This document shows, one piece after another, positions 1-10,214 of a stretch of 64,000 nt of DNA. Positions within the stretch are counted from its first letter, which is position 1, and each line of letters opens with the position of its first letter. The stretch is taken from the NCBI GenBank assembly GCA_964533215.1, contig CAZHLJ010000008.1, positions 1 to 64,000 on the forward strand. The letters are read 5' to 3'. The notes beneath the pieces were generated by a model that saw only the letters and a list, made by a program, of their open reading frames with translations, was not told the DNA's origin and ran no database searches. The position numbers and the translations under genes were made by a program. The DNA is from Bact-08 sp964533215 (GTDB lineage Bacteria; Bacteroidota; Bacteroidia; Bacteroidales; UBA932).

Positions 1-12
1 TACCATCAAATT

Positions 13-36
13 ACCGCCTCCGAAAGGGGGCGGTTT
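13..36 (+). terminator. Rho-independent-type hairpin at window edge
   Basis: A 9-bp stem (13-21 with 26-34, one G-T pair) closes a GAAA tetraloop and is followed by a weak T run. It probably ends a plus-strand gene lying before the window. Confidence 0.6.
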
Positions 37-484
37 AGTTCAACTTGGTTATAGGTGCCATTTTGTTATTTACTTAGTGCAGCTTCTGGGGGCTATGTTT
101 ACCTTTTGGGGTATAGTTAGTTCTTAATATTCTTTAGCTCGGCCATCCTGACAGGGGCATAAATTTCAGTAGTTTGGTTTCTCAAGGCTTATTTAGAATT
201 CAAAAAGGGAAACGGCATAACTATATCTCAGGCAATGCTGTGTAAAATTATGATTTTTAATTATTTTACCCAAAAAAAATGTAAGAAATATTGTCCAAAA
301 CCTTTCTTATTGTATTTTCTATCTTTATACTGACCCTCAATAAGATACTTAAAGTGTGGCAAAATCTGCCATGGGCGTGGGATTTGAGCTATTCTTCCAA
401 GTATGTGCTTGGACTCAAGCTGACCGTGCGTATAAAAACAATCAGCGAACCCAAGATTTTGTCTTTAGTTTTTGTGTCGAATAT
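37..484. other. Intergenic stretch, no supported gene
   Basis: I see no convincing gene here. The short open frames have no recognisable motifs, and those crossing position 485 run into the palindromic repeat. The part around 354-455 resembles a decayed outer arm of that repeat (a tctgcc/gggcgtggg block and a gcgtataaaaacaa block matching the opposite strand of 692-797), but the match is weak. Confidence 0.4.
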
Positions 485-673
485 ATTAGTGCAACAGCCG
501 CAGTGGCATTGCAAAAGAAAATTTGGGACCCACTTAAGGAGCAAGCGTAAAAAAACAACCGGCGCCTGTCTCCAAATCTATACCAGCATAATCAAGAAGG
601 CGCATTTGTTTTTTAGCGAGCGACTTTTTAGTGGGTAAATTTGGTTGCATGCCAGCCAGGCTGTTGTACTACA
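485..673. repeat. Long imperfect palindrome repeat, copy 1
   Basis: About 190 bp, forming an imperfect hairpin with arms of roughly 75 bp. The left arm starts with caacagcc and the right arm ends with ggctgttg. Inside them lie paired acccact/agtgggt blocks and paired aaaaaacaa/ttgtttttt blocks around a loop near 572-597. It is nearly identical to the copy at 15029-15220, apart from one missing C near 649 in the right arm. It encodes no transposase. It could be a MITE-like element or a transcribed structured element. Confidence 0.8.
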
Positions 674-691
674 AAATAAGATGCAAAAACA

Positions 692-797
692 ACCAGCATA
701 ATCAAGAAGGCGCCTTTGTTTTTTAGCGGAATGAACGGAAAGTGGGTAATCCCGGTGCAGATATCCGAAAACCGCACTTCACTGAAAAGCACCTTGA
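692..797. repeat. Extra right-half unit of the palindrome repeat
   Basis: This repeats the loop and right arm of copy 1 (starting accagcataatcaagaagg) with a diverged end, tgggtaatcccggtgcagatatccg. The same unit follows copy 2 at 15238-15343. It ends directly before the promoter of the sigma-factor gene. Confidence 0.65.
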
Positions 798-813
798 CCC
801 CAATCAGGTAAAT

Positions 814-846
814 TTTGTCAGATTCAACATAAATTTATATGTTTGC
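814..846 (+). promoter_or_regulatory. Bacteroidota-type promoter of the sigma-factor gene
   Basis: TTTG at 814-817, a 20-bp spacer, then TATGTTTGC at 838-846, which matches TAnnTTTGY exactly. Transcription should start near 852, which makes the ATG at 886 a good start codon. Confidence 0.7.
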
Positions 847-885
847 AATGGGTAATTTGTCCTATTTCTCATTTTGAAATTGACG

Positions 886-1416
886 ATGGAAGAATATATT
901 GCAGGGATTAATAAAAGGGAAGAAAAATCTTGGGGAAACCTTTTTGATTTTTATTATGCCCCTTTATGTGCCTATGCAGAAAAATTTCTTCATAGCCACG
1001 CAATAGCTGAAGATATAGTTCAGGAAACTCTTATTAAAATATGGACATCCTCTAATTTGTTCGACAATCAACGACATCTCACGTTATACCTTTATAAAGC
1101 CATTTATAACAATTCAATCTGTTATCTGCGCTCTAACCACGAATCTACAGAGATCACCAGCAATATTGAAGGATGGAGCGAAACCGACTTTGCTGCAACT
1201 GTTAAAGAAGAATTGTTCAGACGTCTTTATGAAGAAATACAGAAGTTACCAGAGCAAAGACGCAAAATAATTTTGTTGAGTATAGATGGTAAATCAGGAA
1301 AAGAGATAGCAGAATTGCTCAACATTAGTCCTAATACAGTTAAGGTTCAGAAGGCAAAGGCTTTAGGAACCCTTAAGCGAAATACTAAGAACAATCCGAT
1401 ACTCTTCCTGCTTTAA
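886..1416 (+). CDS. ECF RNA polymerase sigma-70 factor (FecI-like)
   Basis: An extracytoplasmic-function sigma factor of about 176 residues. The N-terminal half carries sigma region 2 (the segment with IAEDIVQETLIKIW, used for -10 recognition and core binding). The C-terminal half carries region 4 with a helix-turn-helix (GKEIAELLNISPNTVKVQ). I chose ATG 886; an in-frame TTG at 874 would add four residues. The next gene is a FecR anti-sigma factor and the one after it a TonB receptor with an STN domain. This is the usual trans-envelope arrangement in which the occupied receptor signals through FecR to release the sigma factor. Its likely targets are the susC/D genes downstream (inference). 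Confidence 0.9.
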   Translation: MEEYIAGINKREEKSWGNLFDFYYAPLCAYAEKFLHSHAIAEDIVQETLIKIWTSSNLFDNQRHLTLYLYKAIYNNSICYLRSNHESTEITSNIEGWSETDFAATVKEELFRRLYEEIQKLPEQRRKIILLSIDGKSGKEIAELLNISPNTVKVQKAKALGTLKRNTKNNPILFLL

Positions 1417-1501
1417 AAAAAAATAATTTTCTCGTTTTTTTTTCATTCCCGATAATACTTTTATCCGGTTTTTTCATATTATAACTAAACACTAACAACG
1501 A

Positions 1502-2596
1502 ATGTCAGAAGAAACTAGATTTTACACCACTCTTCAATCCATTATTAACGATGAAGAGCAGCCTGTAAAACAACTGGAGGAGGTGAGAGAGCTTTATCAT
1601 AGAGGAGATGCGTCTGCCGACTTGAAACGTTACTATGAGTATGATAAAGAAACGGCCTATAGAATGTTCAGTATACATACCCGCAAAACAAACCAAAGGA
1701 GGGTTTTGCGTCGGGTTCTGTATCTTGCAGCTGCGGCTGCCATCCTTCTAGGAATTATCATTCCTTTCCTTGGCAAACAAGAGATTTCTACGGCTAAATT
1801 GGCTAAGTTGGCCGAAGTACCAGCTCTGTCTGATTCTCTGCCACGCATAAAACTTGCCAACGGTGACATTATTGAGATTGCGGACACATGTAACACTATT
1901 TGCGCAAAAGGTGTTCTTGCAACAATTAATAATAACACTATTCAGCTAAGCGGCAGCAGCGAAAAGACAGCTTTGCAGATAAATGAAATAATCATCCCTC
2001 GCGGCCGTCAATATCGTATCACTTTGGCCGACGGGACTAGTGTATGGATGAATTCAGAATCTACTTTGAAATTCCCTAATCGATTTACAGAGTCAAGAGA
2101 TGTTCAACTTAAAGGACAGGCCTATTTTGAAGTAGTAAAAGACGGTCGTCCTTTTCGCGTGAAATGTTCGGAAGGTACTGTAACCGTACTCGGAACCTCT
2201 TTTGATGTGAAAAATTACGAGGGTGAACCTACTCAGGTTACACTGGTAACAGGAAAAGTAAAGTTTACAGACACGCATGAAGAGGAGGTTACTCTGAAAC
2301 CTGGCGAGCAAGCTTGCCGGACAGATAAAGGTATCAGGGTATCCGTTGTTGATAGTCATCGCTTTACAGCATGGAAAGAGGGACTTATTTATTTCGATGA
2401 CAGATTGGAAGATGTTATGCGAAATATTGAGAGGATATACGATGTAAAAGTAGTATATAGTTGTGACCGCTATAAGCAACTCAGATTTGTCGGGGCATGC
2501 TCTCGATTTCAGACCATTGATGAGTTCATGAAGTTGCTGTGCCTTACACAAGAATTTAATTATGAAATAAACGGAAATATTGTCAAAATAGAATGA
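1502..2596 (+). CDS. FecR-family anti-sigma factor
   Basis: An inner-membrane regulator of 364 residues that holds the upstream ECF sigma factor until the outer-membrane receptor signals. Residues 1-71 form a cytoplasmic N-terminus. One membrane helix spans about 72-90 (alanine-rich, then IILLG-type residues). The periplasmic FecR domain follows from about 140 to 245 (IIPRGRQYRITLADGTSVWMNS, then VLGTSFDVKNY). The C-terminus matches the DUF4974 secretin/TonB-like domain usual in Bacteroidales FecR proteins, which would contact the STN domain of the SusC protein. It lies 85 bp after the sigma gene. Confidence 0.9.
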   Translation: MSEETRFYTTLQSIINDEEQPVKQLEEVRELYHRGDASADLKRYYEYDKETAYRMFSIHTRKTNQRRVLRRVLYLAAAAAILLGIIIPFLGKQEISTAKLAKLAEVPALSDSLPRIKLANGDIIEIADTCNTICAKGVLATINNNTIQLSGSSEKTALQINEIIIPRGRQYRITLADGTSVWMNSESTLKFPNRFTESRDVQLKGQAYFEVVKDGRPFRVKCSEGTVTVLGTSFDVKNYEGEPTQVTLVTGKVKFTDTHEEEVTLKPGEQACRTDKGIRVSVVDSHRFTAWKEGLIYFDDRLEDVMRNIERIYDVKVVYSCDRYKQLRFVGACSRFQTIDEFMKLLCLTQEFNYEINGNIVKIE

Positions 2597-2674
2597 TCAA
2601 CGGAATGCGCGCTTCTAAAATCATTTCATTGACCAGTTTCTGTCCCTAATTTATTTTACCTAACAAAAAACAAG

Positions 2675-5600
2675 ATGAAAAAAATCTCCCCTCATCTAAG
2701 GCCATTATTGTGTCATGTCAGGACAAAATGTTTTGTCTTAACGCTGGGCCTTATTTGCTTCTTTACATTACCTTCTCTTGCTCAAAGCCAGAGATATTCG
2801 GGAACATTTCGAAATGAAAATGTTCGGGTTGTACTTGAGTCAATACAAAAAAGTACAGGCGTTAAATTCGTTTATAACGCAGCATTGATAAATAATTCAA
2901 ACTTAATCACTACAACAGCTAAAGATGAAACGGTTGACAGTTTTCTACGCCGTATTCTCACTCCAATCGGAATTGACTTTGTCTGGCAGGATGGTGTGGC
3001 TGTCCTAAGACGCAAGGTTGCCGATGCCAATAACAAAAAGATCAATATATCTGGATATGTAAACGATTCTGAAAATTACCCTTTGGTTGGTGTCAGTGTA
3101 ATGGTGGTAGGAACAACAATAGGTGCTACTACCGACTCTCAAGGTAAATATACTATCTGTGCCAATCAGGATTGTGCCATTAAGTTCAGTTTCATTGGCA
3201 TGGAATCGCAGATCGTCCCTTGTAACCATCGTGAGATAATAGATGTGGTTTTGAAGGAAGATGTCAGAGTGATGGAAGATGCGGTCGTTACTGGTTATCA
3301 GACCATACACCGCAGTCAGTTGACCTCTGCTGTCACTACTTTGAAAATGGATGATATCAGGACTCCTGGAGTAACCACCCTTGACCAAATGATTGAAGGA
3401 CGTATTCCTGGTATGATCTTTATGAAAAATTCAGGTCAGGTGGGAGCTGCTCCAAAATTGCGTATCCGTGGTACTTCAACTATTTTGGGTAACCGTGAGC
3501 CTCTATGGGTATTGGACGGTATTGTGCTTGCTGATCCTGTGAATGTTGATCCACAACAGATCAACGACCCTGACTTTGTAAACTTACTGGGAAATGCCAT
3601 TTCAGGTCTTAATCCTGACGATATAGAACAAATCGATGTATTGAAAGATGCTTCGGCAACTGCACTTTATGGAGCAAAGGCGGGTAACGGTGTAATTGTG
3701 ATTTCTACAAAAAAAGGTAAGACTGGAAGACCTACCATCTCTTATTCTGGTACAGGCACATTCACAAGTCGTCCTCATTACTCCGACCGCTCAATCTATA
3801 TGATGAATTCTGCTGAGAGGATGGATGTCTCAAAAGAGTTGGTAGACCGCAAAATGTACTATAACAATATAACTCAATGGTCTGGATACGAACAAGCTAT
3901 TCAGGACTATTATAGAGGGAAAATCACTTATGCCGAGTTCAAAAGTCAAAGCGATTACTATGCCTCAATAAATACCGATTGGCTTGGAATGCTTTGCAAA
4001 AATGTATTTTCAAATAACCATACATTGAGCCTTTCAGGAGGTACTGCCAACATCAAGTATTATGCTTCATTAGGCTATTCCAACGAGAACGGGGTAATAA
4101 AAGGAGAAAAGAATAATAGGTATTCTACCACTTTGAATGTTACAGGAAATTACGGCAAGTTCAATGTACAGTTCTCATTGTTGGGGAATTACTCTGAAAG
4201 AGAATATCTGCCTGCAGATTTAGGAGTTATGAACTATGCCTACAATATGAGTAGGACCATGCCTGCATATAATAGCGATGGTAGTCTTTTCTATTACCCC
4301 AGAACAAATAGCTCCGGTCTCATTTACAATTATAATATTATGAATGAGATTAAAAATAGTGGAGATGCATCTACGGGAAACGGGTTGAATATGCGCACAC
4401 AGATTCGTTATAATGTTTTGCCATATCTTAACATCGATGGTTTGCTTTCATATAATATTGCAAACAATACCAGAGAAACCTATTATACCAAGGACACATA
4501 TCATACCTTCAACCTTAGAGGAGACCAAACCGAACGTTGGGACTTGTGCCCTGTCGGTGGTGAATATAGCCGTTCGGAAAACACCAATAATAGCTACACT
4601 GGACGCTTGCAGGCAAACTATACTAAATTACTTGGAGCTTCTATGAGTCACTTGATTACTGCTTCGGCAGGTATTGAGATCAAGTCTACCGAGAACAAAG
4701 GTTTTGACATGACACGCAGAGGCTACTTTACCGATTATGGTGGCTATTTTGATATGGTTCCTACTAAATATTCCGGTTACTACAACCAATGGATGGCGAC
4801 GAAACCTGCTCTCGGATTCAGAACACGTCAGCTAAACAATGAACTGGCATGGTATGCCACAGCAGGATACGGATGGAAAGACAGATATCTCTTTAATATA
4901 CATCTACGCGGTGAGCAGTCAAATTTGTTCGGTTCACGTGCCAATAATGAATTTATGCCAATTTGGGCTCTCTCTGGACGCTGGAATATGAAAAAGGACG
5001 TTTTGAAAGATGTTTCTTGGATTGATGATATCTCTGTGCGCGCTTCGTGGGGTTGGCAGGGAAATATGCTGCCCGGCCAGACTTCACGCATGATCATGCA
5101 GATGTCTACACTTACAAACAACATATTTAATTCCGGGTATGCAAATATATCTAAGTATCCAAATCCTGATTTGAGGTGGGAAAGGACTTCATCTAGCAAC
5201 TTGTCAGTAGACTTTGCTTTGTTCAATAATAAAATCAGAGGTTCGGTAGCTTACTTCTATAAGCATACCAGCGATGCATTCCTGACAAAAACAATCTCAG
5301 AAATCAACGGCATAAATCAATACGTGGTAAATGGCGGTACGTTGGAAAACCAGGGATTTGAGTTGTCTCTTAGTTTCACTCCAATAGATAATGCGAATCT
5401 TGGCGGTACATCCCGTGGATTTGTATGGCGTCTGGATCCGCAAATCGGACAGGTTCTGAACAAAGTGCTGAACCGTGCCATAAACAATAAAACCCATGTT
5501 TTGCGTGACGAGATTACCTATAACGACTTTTTAAGCGGAAATGTTGAGTTGTCAGGTAAGCCGATAAGTACTTTCTACTCTTATCGTTACAAAGGTCTCA

Positions 5601-6289
5601 GCAAGGTGGACGGCTCGCCTCTCTTTTATGGATGCGAAGATGAATTATCACAAGAATATATGCAGAAATATGCCACAATGAAACGTGAAGATGTTTACAT
5701 GGCTGTCATGGAAGAATCGGGAGCACGTGAACCATATATTCAGGGTGGTATATCAAACTACTTTGGCTACCGTAATTTTGGTTTGTCATTTAATCTGACC
5801 TACTCATTGGGAAACAAAGTAAGGCTTATGAAAATTTGTTCAGGATATGCTACAAACGTAATTTACCCTCAGCAGAACTTGCGTAAGGAGTTTACAGAAC
5901 GTTGGAGAAAGCCGGGAGATGAGTTATATACAGATATTCCCGGATTGAGTTCCAACAATACCGTAAACACTCCATGGTGGAACGTTTATCCTGCTACAGC
6001 ATACTCTTTCGGAGGAACTGTCTACGATATGTATGACAACTCCAATCTGCGCGTGGTGAGCGGTGACTACCTGAAACTCCAGTCTTTGTCGTTCCGCTAC
6101 AATGTCAGTGAAAAAATTACAAAAAAAATTGGAGTGCAGTCAGCCTACATCAGCCTTTCCGGGACTAATCTGTTCACTATTTGCAACAGCAAACTGAAAG
6201 GCCAGGATCCTACACAGTCTGGTTCTACACCGAATATTAATATCGCTGTACAACCAACATATTCACTTAATATCAATTTTACACTATAA
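2675..6289 (+). CDS. SusC/RagA-family TonB-dependent receptor with STN signalling domain
   Basis: An outer-membrane transporter of 1204 residues that pairs with the SusD protein encoded next. In order: a signal peptide to about residue 36 (ends LPSLAQ); an STN domain at about 45-100, which marks signalling receptors that act through FecR; a carboxypeptidase-regulatory-like beta-sandwich at about 122-200 (ISGYVNDSENYPLVGVSV); the plug with the SusC signature (IEQIDVLKDASATALYG); then a 22-strand-type barrel to the C-terminus. Energy comes from TonB/ExbBD. The substrate cannot be read from the sequence. The neighbouring peptidase-like genes suggest peptides rather than glycans, because no glycosidase is present (inference). 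Confidence 0.95.
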   Translation: MKKISPHLRPLLCHVRTKCFVLTLGLICFFTLPSLAQSQRYSGTFRNENVRVVLESIQKSTGVKFVYNAALINNSNLITTTAKDETVDSFLRRILTPIGIDFVWQDGVAVLRRKVADANNKKINISGYVNDSENYPLVGVSVMVVGTTIGATTDSQGKYTICANQDCAIKFSFIGMESQIVPCNHREIIDVVLKEDVRVMEDAVVTGYQTIHRSQLTSAVTTLKMDDIRTPGVTTLDQMIEGRIPGMIFMKNSGQVGAAPKLRIRGTSTILGNREPLWVLDGIVLADPVNVDPQQINDPDFVNLLGNAISGLNPDDIEQIDVLKDASATALYGAKAGNGVIVISTKKGKTGRPTISYSGTGTFTSRPHYSDRSIYMMNSAERMDVSKELVDRKMYYNNITQWSGYEQAIQDYYRGKITYAEFKSQSDYYASINTDWLGMLCKNVFSNNHTLSLSGGTANIKYYASLGYSNENGVIKGEKNNRYSTTLNVTGNYGKFNVQFSLLGNYSEREYLPADLGVMNYAYNMSRTMPAYNSDGSLFYYPRTNSSGLIYNYNIMNEIKNSGDASTGNGLNMRTQIRYNVLPYLNIDGLLSYNIANNTRETYYTKDTYHTFNLRGDQTERWDLCPVGGEYSRSENTNNSYTGRLQANYTKLLGASMSHLITASAGIEIKSTENKGFDMTRRGYFTDYGGYFDMVPTKYSGYYNQWMATKPALGFRTRQLNNELAWYATAGYGWKDRYLFNIHLRGEQSNLFGSRANNEFMPIWALSGRWNMKKDVLKDVSWIDDISVRASWGWQGNMLPGQTSRMIMQMSTLTNNIFNSGYANISKYPNPDLRWERTSSSNLSVDFALFNNKIRGSVAYFYKHTSDAFLTKTISEINGINQYVVNGGTLENQGFELSLSFTPIDNANLGGTSRGFVWRLDPQIGQVLNKVLNRAINNKTHVLRDEITYNDFLSGNVELSGKPISTFYSYRYKGLSKVDGSPLFYGCEDELSQEYMQKYATMKREDVYMAVMEESGAREPYIQGGISNYFGYRNFGLSFNLTYSLGNKVRLMKICSGYATNVIYPQQNLRKEFTERWRKPGDELYTDIPGLSSNNTVNTPWWNVYPATAYSFGGTVYDMYDNSNLRVVSGDYLKLQSLSFRYNVSEKITKKIGVQSAYISLSGTNLFTICNSKLKGQDPTQSGSTPNINIAVQPTYSLNINFTL

Positions 6290-6302
6290 AAGTTTTTCTT
6301 AT

Positions 6303-7898
6303 ATGAAGAAACTTACTTTCTGCATTCTCGTGTCGATTATATTGGCATCATGCAATAATTTTCTGGATGAATACTCGACAGATCTGAGATATTGTGAAAA
6401 AGCACAAGATCTTGAATATCTTATGATTGGAGAGGCATTTCTCAATACCCCGTCACTATCCATCTATTCTCAGGCTACTATGGATAAATATAATATTGAA
6501 GGGGTGGTCAGCAGCTACAACTATCCGTGGCTTAATGTAATGGATGATGATTCTGAGGTCTTTGTATGGGACTATGTTTCTACAGATATGGCAACCCCTC
6601 TATATAAGCTTAGTGGATTACATAACTGGTCTAATTCTCCGTTCATTGATGTGCTGTCGAACAAATGGGAGGACACGCAATGGGAAAAGATGTACAAAAA
6701 AATCGGAGCATTGAACTCTATAATCTTTCAAGGTGAACAATTATCAGATAAAAAAGGAGAAGACCTTACCTTGTTGTCTCGTATAAGTGGCGAAGCATAT
6801 TTTCTACGGGCGTATTATTATTTCTACCTGAACAATATCTATGGACTTCCTTACTCAAAGGCAACCGCTTCTTCAGATTTTGGAGTTCCATTAAAAACAA
6901 GTGAGGTAATTGAGGTTAAGTATTTTTCACGCGCCACTAATGAGGCAGTTTACAATCAGATCCTTTCTGACCTCGAAAAAGCAGCCAACTATTTGCAAGG
7001 ATATACTCCTGATAAAAAGCTACGTGTAGGAATAGGTGCCGTAAAAGCTCTTCAAAGTCGCGTTTATCTATATATGGAGAGATATGATGAGGCAATCAAG
7101 GCTGCAGAAGAGTGTGATAAACTAAGCTATGCTATTCTTGACCTTAACACGGTCACTCCGAACTCTAATGTTACTTCTTATTCTTCTAAGGAGACAATCT
7201 TTACTATGGGTGGCAATGAGATTCCGGCTGTTTTCATGGATGATTCACTCTCTTCATGGAATGGCAACGATAACCGTGTATCTGCGTTCAAAGCGTCCGG
7301 CAATTTGATGAACAAGTATCAGCCAGGCGATCTCCGATTGAAAAATTTCTTTTATCCATCAGCTAAGCAGGATGCACCTATTCCGTTGAAATATAAAACA
7401 TGGAGAACTTATAACGACCCTGAAGTTGTATCTTCTGTTTTTGCAATCAGGTATCCTGAGGTTGTCCTTAACCGTGCGGAGGCTCTGGCTATGATCGGAA
7501 GGACAGAAGATGCTCGTCAGACTATTGAGCAATTACGCAGCAAACGCTTTGCTTCTGCCTCAATTAGCGATGTGCCTTCAACAGAAAAAGATCTGGTGAA
7601 TTTTATTCGTGACGAACGTCGTCGTGAACTCTGTTTTGAAGGGCACCGTTGGTTTGATTTGCGCCGTTATGCAGTTAACAGCAAGTATCCGCTTGACAAT
7701 AACTTTGTTATTCGCCACCCATCTTACTCTTATGATGCAAATTCAAAAATTAATTATCTGACAGGATACTTTGAATTAGAATCGTATGAAAAAGATAAAG
7801 CAGCATGGGTAGTTCCTGTTCCTGATTATGTGATATCATATAACAGGGGAGCTATTAAGAATTTGGAACGCAAAACACGTAACCTGATTAAATATTAG
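6303..7898 (+). CDS. SusD/RagB-family surface lipoprotein
   Basis: A lid and substrate-binding lipoprotein of the SusCD complex, 531 residues. The signal peptide ends at lipobox Cys17 (ILASC). The N-terminal helices carry the SusD tetratricopeptide-like scaffold (YFLRAYYYFYLNNIYG). The C-terminus has the typical LCFEGHRWFDLRRY segment followed by an NP/YPNPG-type tail. It lies 13 bp after susC and is surely co-transcribed with it. Ligand specificity is unknown. Confidence 0.93.
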   Translation: MKKLTFCILVSIILASCNNFLDEYSTDLRYCEKAQDLEYLMIGEAFLNTPSLSIYSQATMDKYNIEGVVSSYNYPWLNVMDDDSEVFVWDYVSTDMATPLYKLSGLHNWSNSPFIDVLSNKWEDTQWEKMYKKIGALNSIIFQGEQLSDKKGEDLTLLSRISGEAYFLRAYYYFYLNNIYGLPYSKATASSDFGVPLKTSEVIEVKYFSRATNEAVYNQILSDLEKAANYLQGYTPDKKLRVGIGAVKALQSRVYLYMERYDEAIKAAEECDKLSYAILDLNTVTPNSNVTSYSSKETIFTMGGNEIPAVFMDDSLSSWNGNDNRVSAFKASGNLMNKYQPGDLRLKNFFYPSAKQDAPIPLKYKTWRTYNDPEVVSSVFAIRYPEVVLNRAEALAMIGRTEDARQTIEQLRSKRFASASISDVPSTEKDLVNFIRDERRRELCFEGHRWFDLRRYAVNSKYPLDNNFVIRHPSYSYDANSKINYLTGYFELESYEKDKAAWVVPVPDYVISYNRGAIKNLERKTRNLIKY

Positions 7899-7901
7899 AA
7901 T

Positions 7902-8831
7902 ATGAAAAAAATAAGTATAATAACTCTGGCTCTTTTAATCTTTTGCATTTCATGCCAAAAAGAAGAGGTTGTGAATTTCCCGGATTATGATAAGGATTGG
8001 TTCGTTTTACAAGATAACTCTTCTGATCCTGTCGACCATGCAGCTTATCTGTTTTATAAGGAATTTGGAATTCCGGTATTTTACAATGATACTATCGGTG
8101 TTCAGGAACGAGTTGATGTCTGGGGACATAAATACACTCATTACGAATTACTTTCGCTGAACTATTCGATGGGTGGGATGGCTTCTTCTACCAGTTCTCC
8201 TACAATCAGCTCGTTAACATACTGCTCAAAAGAGTGCATACCAAGTGCTATCAGCTATCTGCGAGAGAATATCATGCCTCTTTTGCCCTCGGTTATTCAC
8301 ATCCATAGTATTCTCCTTGTAGAGAGTATGAATAGTCAATCGTTTGGTAATTATGCTTTTAAAGGGTTGAATACATTGGTGATTGGTTCTGCATCGCAGT
8401 TATCAACCATGACTGATTCCCAAAAGAAAACAATCAACGGGGCTGTTTTGCGCGCTGCAATTTCGGACTATATAATCAATCAAGGACATTTTGATACTGA
8501 ACTTAATAAATTTTATAAGGTTTCGAGCGATTTGTGTCCTACCACAAATATTTACGACCTAAATACTTATTATTTGAATTCCAGTACGATCACCGGCCTG
8601 CCGGCAGGTGTTCCTATAAATATAAACACCGTAGGATTCCTCTCTACAGATCCAAGCAGCTATTACTCTACGCCAAAAAGCACCTGGATGGATGTGAATA
8701 TGTATTTGGAAGCTATTCTTTCCGGCACTCAGGAAGAATTCAATACCATGTATGGAACATTTGACAACATTATGACCAAATACGCAATCATAAAAAACAT
8801 TCTGGAAAAAACAGGTTTAAATCTTAAATAA
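7902..8831 (+). CDS. Lipoprotein of the import-associated zinc metallohydrolase family, active site lost
   Basis: A lipoprotein of 309 residues with lipobox Cys18 (CISC). The segment after residue 40 (VDHAAYLFYKEFGIPVFYNDT) and the SusCD context fit the Bacteroidetes family named substrate import-associated zinc metallohydrolase lipoprotein, whose members carry HExxH. At the equivalent place (residues 184-188, in VLRAAISDYIINQ) this protein reads RAAIS, so both zinc-binding His and the catalytic Glu are absent. It is probably a non-catalytic binding subunit of the SusCD complex. The family call is from memory of the motif pattern. The start follows SusD by 3 bp. Confidence 0.65.
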   Translation: MKKISIITLALLIFCISCQKEEVVNFPDYDKDWFVLQDNSSDPVDHAAYLFYKEFGIPVFYNDTIGVQERVDVWGHKYTHYELLSLNYSMGGMASSTSSPTISSLTYCSKECIPSAISYLRENIMPLLPSVIHIHSILLVESMNSQSFGNYAFKGLNTLVIGSASQLSTMTDSQKKTINGAVLRAAISDYIINQGHFDTELNKFYKVSSDLCPTTNIYDLNTYYLNSSTITGLPAGVPININTVGFLSTDPSSYYSTPKSTWMDVNMYLEAILSGTQEEFNTMYGTFDNIMTKYAIIKNILEKTGLNLK

Positions 8832-8847
8832 AAAATAAAAGCATTAA

Positions 8848-10212
8848 ATGAAAAAACAAATTTTAATAGCACTATGTGTTATTATGGGGTCTGTAACCAT
8901 GGCCTCTGCCCAGAATTCTATATTGAAGGGTTCTTTCAAACGAGTTCAGGTTAAGGACATTCTATTTGAGGATATTCATGTATATCTGGAGGATAAAGGT
9001 CAAATGAAACCAGTATTGGAAAACATGATGAAAAAAGGGGAATATACTTTCCAGTTTGGGGTAGGCAAGGAACAAGAGATGTTCAATAAGATTTGCTATG
9101 TAGGAACAAATGGAGAATATTTCCCTGTATACATTGCTCCAAACACCACGGTCGAAATTAATGTCGAAAACGGCAAGATCAATTTCGCAGGAAAACTAAA
9201 CAAGGAAAACCAAGCAATTGCAAATTATTATAAAATTATTAACCCGTTGCATGAAATGATGTACACCGATCATATCAGAACGGCCAGCAATGATGAGATT
9301 ATTAAATTGATAAACGAGGTGACTCCTCAGGCTTTGAAGTTTGTGAAACAAATCAAAACAGGTAATACTAATTTTGACAGTTATATTAAATTTATGTTAC
9401 CATATAGCCTGCAGAATGATGTGATGCAATTATTTGCTCAAGGACGTTGCTTTTCACAGGGTGCTTTTCCTGAATACGTCGAAAACCTTTTTGCTCAGGA
9501 TAATTTTAATTCCATGAAAGTTATGGAGCTCCCGTTTGCCTATGATCTTATGCTGCTTTACGGTTTTTCCAAAGAAGTTGTTTCCAAAAACCGTATGGGT
9601 GACGGTATTACTTTTGCCAGCGAGAACATTTCTTGCAAAGAGTTGAAAGGAGAATTGGCATTATGGGCTATGGATCAGAATTGTGTTAATGAAGACTTGG
9701 ATGTTTTTGTAGGAAAATTCAAGGACTGTTTTGTTACAAAGACACAAAAAGAGCGTTTTGAAAAGCTTTATAGAATAGTGTCTCTTAGAAAAACAGGTGG
9801 AAACTGGGTAGATTTTTCATACCCTGATATTAACGATGTTCAGCGAAAACTCTCGGACTATAAGGGTAAAGTGGTAGTCTTGGATATTTGGGCTTCATGG
9901 TGTGCTCCATGTCGTGCAGAATTTCCGAGCCTTAGAATGCTGGAGGAAGAGTTACAGGGGAAAGACGTAGTATTTATCGGTCTTTCACTTGATACAAAAT
10001 ACAAAGATTGGGCAGATATGGTTAAGGCTGAGAATTTACTTGGGGTGCAATTATATACCAACAGCAAGGGCGTAATCATTGACGATTACAAAATTCAAGC
10101 GGTACCTCAGTTCATTGTATTCTCAAAAGAGGGCAAGACAGTTATTTTTGATGCTCCCAGACCATCGAGCCCTAAACTTAAAGAAATTATTGAAGCTGAA
10201 TTAAAGAAATAG
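8848..10212 (+). CDS. Exported TlpA-like thiol-disulfide oxidoreductase
   Basis: 454 residues with a signal peptide (ends near TMASAQ). The N-terminal two-thirds is a DUF4369-like and helical region seen in Bacteroidales TlpA-type proteins. The C-terminal thioredoxin fold (about 310-454) has the redox motif WCAPC with Cys352 and Cys355 and a cis-Pro region (AVPQFIVF). It should reduce or exchange disulfides in the periplasm. It is part of the susCD operon (16-bp gap) and is followed after 2 bp by a second thioredoxin-like gene. Confidence 0.88.
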   Translation: MKKQILIALCVIMGSVTMASAQNSILKGSFKRVQVKDILFEDIHVYLEDKGQMKPVLENMMKKGEYTFQFGVGKEQEMFNKICYVGTNGEYFPVYIAPNTTVEINVENGKINFAGKLNKENQAIANYYKIINPLHEMMYTDHIRTASNDEIIKLINEVTPQALKFVKQIKTGNTNFDSYIKFMLPYSLQNDVMQLFAQGRCFSQGAFPEYVENLFAQDNFNSMKVMELPFAYDLMLLYGFSKEVVSKNRMGDGITFASENISCKELKGELALWAMDQNCVNEDLDVFVGKFKDCFVTKTQKERFEKLYRIVSLRKTGGNWVDFSYPDINDVQRKLSDYKGKVVVLDIWASWCAPCRAEFPSLRMLEEELQGKDVVFIGLSLDTKYKDWADMVKAENLLGVQLYTNSKGVIIDDYKIQAVPQFIVFSKEGKTVIFDAPRPSSPKLKEIIEAELKK

Positions 10213-10214
10213 AG

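Noticed and set aside
291..638. Open frames of 115 and 64 residues near the window start
   Set aside because: They run through the non-coding palindrome repeat and have no recognisable protein pattern.
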